DNA of 64,000 bases from Ruficoccus amylovorans (GTDB lineage Bacteria; Verrucomicrobiota; Verrucomicrobiia; Opitutales; Cerasicoccaceae): the NCBI RefSeq assembly GCF_014230085.1, contig NZ_JACHVB010000014.1, positions 124,001-188,000 on the forward strand, read 5' to 3'. The notes below the pieces were generated by a model. It was not told the DNA's origin and searched no databases. It worked only from the letters and a program-made list of their open reading frames with translations. The position numbers and the translations under genes were made by a program. The number at the start of each line of letters is the position of its first letter. Position 1 is the stretch's first letter. Positions 58,543 through 64,000 of the stretch are shown here, one piece after another.

Positions 58543-61035
58543 ATGAACGTTGCTATATTTCGTCCGCGTCTTTCAGCCCCATTGTCCCTGGGACTAGCCA
58601 TTGCGTGCCTGTCGGGCGCATTGCCAAGCTCCGCCGCCCCCAAGCCTTCGAAAGCGCCCGTGACCGTCTGTGAACCGGTGCCGGAAGGGACGGTTTTTAC
58701 AGAACCGGCGTCGGCCCCCGGGAGTCTGAATGTGCTCTGGTACCGCCAGCCTGCGAGCAAGTGGATCGAGGCCCTGCCCATCGGAAACGGGAGCTTCGGC
58801 GGCATGGTGTTTGGCGGCATTACGCGTGATGTCTTGCAGTTTAACCACGACACGATCTGGTCGAAGCCCAAGTACCCGGAGGGTATGACTTACGAGGACC
58901 GGTTGCCCGACCGCACGGCGGCGATTGAGGAAGTGCGCCGCCTGATCTTTGCCGGGAAGTACGCCGAGGCCGACGAGCTTATCAAAAACGACGTGCTCAT
59001 CAAAGGCTATCAATGGGGATCGTATCAACCTTTCGCTACACTGGAGAGCACTTATGATGTCGATGTCAGCGGCGGGGTGGGGCAGTACCGCAATCAGCTA
59101 GACATGGGTACGGGCGTGGTCAGCACACAGTACCGGGTGGCGGGCACGCTGTACCACCGGGAGGTTTTCGCCGCGAGTGGGAAGAACATCCTCGTGATTC
59201 GCATGAGCGCGGAAGGCGAGGGCGATATTACCGGGAGCTTCACGCTCTCTCGCGATGCCAACCGGGACAACTACTCGCCGGTCAGCGTGAGCAACGACAC
59301 TATTTCGATTATCGGCCAGGCCGAGAATATGAACGAGTACGGGGTTCGCTTTCAGTCGATGGTGCAGGCGGTCGGGACCGGTGGGGAGATCACGTCCGCC
59401 GACGGAGTTATCCATGTGCGCGGCCTCCGCGAGCTGACGCTTTTTATCGTAGGAGCGACCGATTACAATCAGACCGAGCCGTATCAGCCGCTTGATATTG
59501 ATTTGGCTGCGGCCTGCGAAAAACTGCTCGCCGACGTGCACGACGAAGGGGCGGAGTCGCTCCAGGCGCAGGCGCGCAAGGATCACGGAGAACTTTTCGG
59601 GCGGGTGGACTTGCGTCTCGGGCATGATCTCAATAACGATGTCCCTACGGATGAACTGATCGCCGCCGCGAAGAAGTCCGACCCCTCGCCGCTGCTGGCC
59701 AGTCAGGTCTATCAGTTTGGCCGCTACCTGCTCATTTGCTCGTCGCGGCCCGGCAGCATGCCGGCCAACCTGCAAGGGCTCTGGAACGACCGGATTTCGC
59801 CACCCTGGTATTCGGATTACCACTACAATATCAATGTCCAGATGAACTACTGGATGGCCGAGACGGCCAACCTCTCCGAGTGCCATCTGCCGTACTTTGA
59901 CCTGCTGGAGGGGCTGGTGCCGCACGGCAAGCGGGTCGCCTCGGAGATGTTCGGGGTGCGTGGCTTCTGCGTGCCGCACGCCACAGGCGGATACTTCACG
60001 GTCGTTCCGACCGGGAGTGCGCCCTACGCACTGTGGACGATGGGCGGAGCCTGGGGAACGCAGCATGTGATGGAGCATTACCGCTTCACTGAGGACAAGA
60101 CCTTCCTGCGTGAGCGCGGACTACCGCTTTTGCGAGAGGCAGCGCTGTTTTGTCTGGACTGGCTGGTGGAAAACCCGCAGACGGGCAAGCTGGTCAGCGG
60201 GCCGGATGTTTCGCCGGAAAACTTTTTCCTTCTCGATGACGGGGAGCGTGCCGCCATCGACATGGGCTGCGCGATGAATCAGCAGATCACCTGGCAGGTT
60301 TTTACGGACTATCTGGAGGCACTGAAAATATTGACTGTCACCGAGCAGCCACTGGAGGACGAAGTCCGCGACGCGCTCACGCGTCTGGCCGATCCGGTGC
60401 AGATCGGCGAGGATGGGCGCGTGATGGAGTGGTCCGCCGAGCTCGAGGAGCGCGTGCCCGGGCACCGTCACCTCTCGCAGCTTTTCGCGTTTTGCCCCGG
60501 CAACCAGTACCACCGCCTGAACGCGCCCGAATTGGTTGAGGCTGCCGTACGCAGTGTGGACTACCGGGTGAGCAAGCCCGGCGGCGCTGGTAAGACCGGC
60601 TGGAGCGCGGGCTGGGTGAATGCGCTCTATGCGCGCTTCGGCATGGGCGACAAAGCTTACGGGGCGTTGGTGCGATTTTTGCAAAACAATCTCTTCCCCG
60701 ACATGTTGGCGATTTACCCGCCCGACTTGTTCCAGATCGACGGCAACTTCGGCTATACACTCGCGCTGACGGAGATGCTGCTGCAGAGCCACACTGGCGA
60801 GATCGACCTGCTGCCCGCCTTACCGGAAGCCTGGGGCGATGGACGCGTGAGCGGACTGGTCGCGCGGGGCGGCTTCGAGGTCAGGATGGAGTGGCAAGGG
60901 GGAAAACTGACGGGCGGGAGTATCCGTTCACGGTTGGGCAATCCCGGCGTGGTTAACTACGCTGGCCAACGGATTGAGATCGCTTTGGGTGCCGGTGAAT
61001 CCGCGGATTTGGGAACGCTCTTCGATCTAAAGTAG
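58543..61035 (+). CDS. Secreted GH95-family glycosidase (alpha-L-fucosidase/alpha-L-galactosidase type)
   Basis: 830 residues from ATG 58543, which starts a signal peptide (RLSAPLSLGLAIACLSGALP). GH95 signs: LWYRQPASKWIEALPIGNGSFGGMVFGG split by turns, VLQFNHDTIWS, the (alpha/alpha)6 segment SRPGSMPANLQGLWND with YHYNINVQMNYWMAE, and the catalytic Asp/Asn region DGNFGYTLALTEMLLQSH. The longer in-frame extension upstream shadows the GH3 gene. Removal of terminal fucose or L-galactose fits a fucose/rhamnose-containing, possibly sulfated glycan. Confidence 0.93.
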   Translation: MNVAIFRPRLSAPLSLGLAIACLSGALPSSAAPKPSKAPVTVCEPVPEGTVFTEPASAPGSLNVLWYRQPASKWIEALPIGNGSFGGMVFGGITRDVLQFNHDTIWSKPKYPEGMTYEDRLPDRTAAIEEVRRLIFAGKYAEADELIKNDVLIKGYQWGSYQPFATLESTYDVDVSGGVGQYRNQLDMGTGVVSTQYRVAGTLYHREVFAASGKNILVIRMSAEGEGDITGSFTLSRDANRDNYSPVSVSNDTISIIGQAENMNEYGVRFQSMVQAVGTGGEITSADGVIHVRGLRELTLFIVGATDYNQTEPYQPLDIDLAAACEKLLADVHDEGAESLQAQARKDHGELFGRVDLRLGHDLNNDVPTDELIAAAKKSDPSPLLASQVYQFGRYLLICSSRPGSMPANLQGLWNDRISPPWYSDYHYNINVQMNYWMAETANLSECHLPYFDLLEGLVPHGKRVASEMFGVRGFCVPHATGGYFTVVPTGSAPYALWTMGGAWGTQHVMEHYRFTEDKTFLRERGLPLLREAALFCLDWLVENPQTGKLVSGPDVSPENFFLLDDGERAAIDMGCAMNQQITWQVFTDYLEALKILTVTEQPLEDEVRDALTRLADPVQIGEDGRVMEWSAELEERVPGHRHLSQLFAFCPGNQYHRLNAPELVEAAVRSVDYRVSKPGGAGKTGWSAGWVNALYARFGMGDKAYGALVRFLQNNLFPDMLAIYPPDLFQIDGNFGYTLALTEMLLQSHTGEIDLLPALPEAWGDGRVSGLVARGGFEVRMEWQGGKLTGGSIRSRLGNPGVVNYAGQRIEIALGAGESADLGTLFDLK

Positions 61036-61069
61036 TAACTTCTACCGGAAACAGTTTTTTTATAAAAAC

Positions 61070-62365
61070 ATGAATCGTCAGATACTATCCTTGGCCGCAC
61101 TGCTGTGCGCGGTTGCGACAACCGCGCCTGGTGCGGAGACCCCGACCAGCTCTGTATTGATTATGCACTACGGGCAGTCCAACGCCGGTATCACTCCCGC
61201 CGGGGGGAGCCTGATCGGAGGCGATCAACTCAGTCCGGGCGTGCCGGTCTTCATGCCTGAGGACGGGAAGGGCACGCGGGGCTTGATGGGGAAGGCGCCC
61301 AGTGCCCCGATGGCGGCCCTGGTCCCCGCGGTGGACGATAAATCCAGCTTCTACGTGCAGAGCGTAGTACTCCCGGCAGGCTTGACCTTCATTGAACTGT
61401 GGCAGGGCGAGGGCGCCCCGGCTGTGCTTGTGCGTTCGGAGGCCAAGGGTGGGCAGCCGTTTCTCGGCGAGGTCGGACGGGACAATTCCTACGGCCTGCA
61501 CACCAAGGATGGGGTCAAAACTCAGTCCTACCTGAATCTGGTCAATTCGATCAAGGAAATGGTTGCTCTGGCGCAGGCCGACGGGATGCCGGTGCAGGTC
61601 ATTTATATCCCGTTCACGCACCAGGAGGCGGATAGGGGGCTGCCGGGCGAGGTCTATCTGGCGCAGATGCGGGCCTTTATGGCCGATGTGGAGGCCGACC
61701 TGGCTCCGCTCAATATCCCGGTGGTGTGGCTGCTCGACCAGGCGGGCGGGACGACGGGCGGCGGCTCCGGCGGGAATTGGCCGAACCGCCTCGTGCTCCA
61801 GCAGGCCGCGGATGAGTCGGACAATATTTACCTGATCGGACCGCGCTACCCGTACCCGATTTTTGACAACATTCACTGGACGAATCAGGGCAAGGCCATG
61901 TATGGCGAACTGCTGGGCTACGCGATTTCGCAGATTTACCAGGGCAAGGCCTTTGAACCGGCCCGGCTGGAAAATGCCGTGCTGGACGGCGCAACGATCC
62001 GCCTGTCCTTCAAGAGCCAAAACCCGCTCGTCTTCGACGAGTCGGAATTTCCGATCAAGGCTTCGGTCAAAGGTTTTACGCTAAACGGTGTCACCAATGG
62101 CGCGAAGATCGAGTCGGCGGACATCTCCGGGCCGCGCGAGGTGACGGTTACACTCGACAAGGCTCCCGAAGGCAAGGACATGACCCTGCGTTACGCCTAT
62201 CGCCCCCGGGAGCGTGGGATCGACGAGGACATCAAGGAAGTGCCGGACTGGGCGATCTCGAACGGAGCCCTGCGCGAAGACTGGTCGCGCCCGTCACGCT
62301 TCGTTCCCGGCAAGAACATTTACAAATGGGTACCGGCTTTCGAGTGCAGCCTTGGCCAGGGTTGA
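61070..62365 (+). CDS. Secreted SGNH-type esterase
   Basis: 431 residues with a signal peptide (ILSLAALLCAVATTAPGA). The nucleophile Ser37 lies in LIMHYGQSNAGITPAGG. The later pair Asp266/His269 in YPIFDNIHWTNQGKAMYGE has the SGNH D-x-x-H spacing and is followed by WTNQG, as in sialate O-acetylesterase-like and carbohydrate esterases. A C-terminal beta domain (about 295-420: VLDGATIRLSFKSQNPLVFD, VKGFTLNGVTNGAKIESADI) resembles an Ig-like or carbohydrate-binding module. It probably acts on acyl groups of the same glycan. It begins 34 bp after the GH95 gene. Confidence 0.8.
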   Translation: MNRQILSLAALLCAVATTAPGAETPTSSVLIMHYGQSNAGITPAGGSLIGGDQLSPGVPVFMPEDGKGTRGLMGKAPSAPMAALVPAVDDKSSFYVQSVVLPAGLTFIELWQGEGAPAVLVRSEAKGGQPFLGEVGRDNSYGLHTKDGVKTQSYLNLVNSIKEMVALAQADGMPVQVIYIPFTHQEADRGLPGEVYLAQMRAFMADVEADLAPLNIPVVWLLDQAGGTTGGGSGGNWPNRLVLQQAADESDNIYLIGPRYPYPIFDNIHWTNQGKAMYGELLGYAISQIYQGKAFEPARLENAVLDGATIRLSFKSQNPLVFDESEFPIKASVKGFTLNGVTNGAKIESADISGPREVTVTLDKAPEGKDMTLRYAYRPRERGIDEDIKEVPDWAISNGALREDWSRPSRFVPGKNIYKWVPAFECSLGQG

Positions 62366-62480
62366 GCAAGTAGCTCGATAACGCTAAATTTCCATCCTGA
62401 TTATAAATGGTGAAAGCTGTTGGCAGTGAATGTCCTGCATGGGGTGTTGCGCCCCCCGCTACCGGGGCAAATCGGTGGGC

Positions 62481-62527
62481 GTCACGTTATCGCGTGACTA
62501 GACCCGTCAGGGATTTGCTGTTATACC
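62481..62527 (+). promoter_or_regulatory. Regulon promoter E upstream of the sulfatase gene
   Basis: A perfect palindrome GTCACG-TTATCG-CGTGAC (62481-62498), then TATACC (62522-62527) 23 bp later. Predicted leader is about 138 nt. Confidence 0.65.
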
Positions 62528-62671
62528 TATCTTCAGAACTTCGCCTGACTTTTGGCTCGATGCTTTTCTCGCGTTATCCAAGTAGATTTCTCTTACCGCC
62601 TGCGGCTGAAACGGCTGCGGCGAATACGCGAGGATGCTTCGTTCCCATTCAGGCATAATCCACTTTATTCT

Positions 62672-64000
62672 GTGAAAACTTTACGACTGTTAACGGGACT
62701 ACTGGCGAGTCAGGTACTTTTTCTGCCCTTTGCCCAAGCCGGAAAGGCGGAAACAACGGGCGCGGCAAAGGCACCGCCAAACATCCTGATGATCCTGGTC
62801 GATGACCTGGGCTACGCCGACCTGACCTGCTACGGGAGCGACCTGTATCAGACGCCCAACGTCGATGCCTTCGCCCAGGAGAGCATCCGCTTCACCAACG
62901 CCTACACTGCGGCTCCGATCTGCTCGCCGACCCGGGCCTCCATCGTGACCGGCAAGCACCCGGCCCGGCTTCACCTGACGGACTGGATTCCCGGCCACAA
63001 GCACGAGAACACCAAGCTGCTCGTCCCCGACTGGCAAAAGTCCCTTCCCAAGACGGAGAAGACCATCGGCAACCTGCTGCGCGAGCAGGGCTACGCCACC
63101 GCGTGGTTCGGGAAGTGGCACCTGCACGGGGCCACGCAGGACTTCGGGTTCGATGCGGGTGAGCAGGACTGGGCCCTGAACGAAGGCAAGAGCCAGAACG
63201 ACCCCAAGGGCGTTTTCCAGCTCACCGAACAGGCACTCGACTTCATTAACCACACCGGCGACAAGCCGTTCTTTGTCTGCGTTTCCCACTACACCGTGCA
63301 CACGCCGGTGCGTTTTAACAACGATGTCAAAAAGAAATACGACGCGCTTGTTACTCCGGAGAACAAGCAGCAGAACACCCGCTACGCGGCTATGGTTGAG
63401 GCGATGGACGACAGCATCGGCCTGCTGCTGGAAGGTCTGGAAAAGTCGGGCAAGGCCGGCAACACCATCGTGATTTTCTACTCCGACAACGGCGGACTGG
63501 AAAAGCTGACCAGCAACGCCCCCATGCGCGCCGGTAAGGCCACTCTCTACGAGGGCGGCATTCGCGTGCCGATGATCGTGCGCATGCCCGATGGTGCGGG
63601 CGCTGGCACCGTCAGCGACGAGATCGTTACCAGCACGGACCTGTTGCCGACTTTTTTGGACATTGCAGGAGCCCCGGAAAAATCGCCCGCCGATGTCGAT
63701 GGAGTCAGCCTGCTTTCGATGTGGAGCAAGGGTGAGGAACTGGACCGTGAGGAGATTTACTGGCACTACCCGCATTACCACATCACCAATCCGGCCGGTG
63801 CCGTCCGCAAGGACAACTACAAGCTGATCGAGTACTTCGAGGACGGAAAGCTTGAGCTGTACGACCTGGAGATAGACCCGTCCGAGACGAAAAATCTCGC
63901 CGACAAGATGCCTGAAAAAACTCAGGAGCTGCTAAACGACTTGCGCGTGTGGCGCGAGGAAGTCGGCGCTCAGATGATGTCGGCCAATCCGAATTACGTA
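62672..64000 (+). CDS. Secreted sulfatase (3' end outside window)
   Basis: 443 codons are visible and the frame is open at the window end. GTG 62672 begins a signal peptide (TLRLLTGLLASQVLFLPFAQA). The metal site is NILMILVDDLGYADLTCYG; the formylglycine signature is Cys84 in CSPTRASIVTGKHPARLH, so this is a Cys-type S1 sulfatase needing an anaerobic or aerobic maturase. Further family blocks are WFGKWHLHG, the YSDNGGLEKL metal-ligand segment and LDIAGAPE. It is controlled by regulon promoter E, which ties desulfation to the rhamnosidases. Confidence 0.93.
   Translation, partial: MKTLRLLTGLLASQVLFLPFAQAGKAETTGAAKAPPNILMILVDDLGYADLTCYGSDLYQTPNVDAFAQESIRFTNAYTAAPICSPTRASIVTGKHPARLHLTDWIPGHKHENTKLLVPDWQKSLPKTEKTIGNLLREQGYATAWFGKWHLHGATQDFGFDAGEQDWALNEGKSQNDPKGVFQLTEQALDFINHTGDKPFFVCVSHYTVHTPVRFNNDVKKKYDALVTPENKQQNTRYAAMVEAMDDSIGLLLEGLEKSGKAGNTIVIFYSDNGGLEKLTSNAPMRAGKATLYEGGIRVPMIVRMPDGAGAGTVSDEIVTSTDLLPTFLDIAGAPEKSPADVDGVSLLSMWSKGEELDREEIYWHYPHYHITNPAGAVRKDNYKLIEYFEDGKLELYDLEIDPSETKNLADKMPEKTQELLNDLRVWREEVGAQMMSANPNYV

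Overview
The window reads as chromosomal DNA of a high-GC, Gram-negative member of the Verrucomicrobiota, probably class Opitutia (Opitutales/Puniceicoccales type). The grounds are a large PilX-type pseudopilin of the Verru_Chthon cassette type, an SHD1-like domain protein, HPr and enzyme I with no visible sugar-specific PTS enzymes, and a secreted rhamnose/fucose polysaccharide-degradation block (GH78, GH106, GH95, GH3, esterases, sulfatase). No sequence search was run, so family names rest on motifs read by eye.

Layout. 1-4.4 kb: 3' part of clpB, an NtrC-type regulator, a PstS-like periplasmic protein and tRNA-Gly(GCC). 4.6-7.1 kb: a CPA2 cation/proton antiporter with two RCK_C domains. 7.1-12.9 kb: a complete biotin operon bioA-bioB-bioD-bioF-(alpha/beta hydrolase)-bioC behind a BirA-like operator; the hydrolase probably takes the BioH role. 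12.9-17.3 kb: LOG-family protein, FecR-domain protein, TM2 protein, polyphosphate glucokinase, an AP2-like protein and intergenic repeat elements. 17.3-22.0 kb (minus strand): a three-gene unit with a UrtA-like binding lipoprotein, a duplicated secreted protein with a Cys-rich tail, and a WspA-like chemoreceptor. 22.2-25.5 kb: a two-gene unit with a MotA/TolQ-like membrane protein and a coiled-coil partner carrying an Asp in its only membrane helix, which may be an uncharacterised ion-driven machine. 25.7-40.6 kb: housekeeping and mixed genes (CxxS glutaredoxin, UbiA-like protein plus methyltransferase, thrH, purM, ispF, ispD, pyrF, ispE, ptsI, queE, a prepilin, HPr, a protein with PDM octapeptide repeats, an M50-like protein with HDLGH in place of HExxH).

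40.6-64 kb: polysaccharide utilisation. Secreted GH78 and GH106 alpha-L-rhamnosidases, GH95, a GH3 with an F5/8C-type module, two SGNH esterases and a sulfatase cut by the window edge lie with secreted proteins of unknown role and the pseudopilin unit. Five promoters here share an 18-bp palindrome, GTCACG-N6-CGTGAC, each followed 22-24 bp later by a -10 box and with no good -35. This looks like a previously unnamed, activator-driven regulon joining the dispersed units; its regulator is not evident in the window.

Several families of hairpin-forming intergenic elements are scattered through the window. Best is a 160-bp element with 16-bp terminal inverted repeats, present as two almost identical copies in opposite orientation 29 kb apart.
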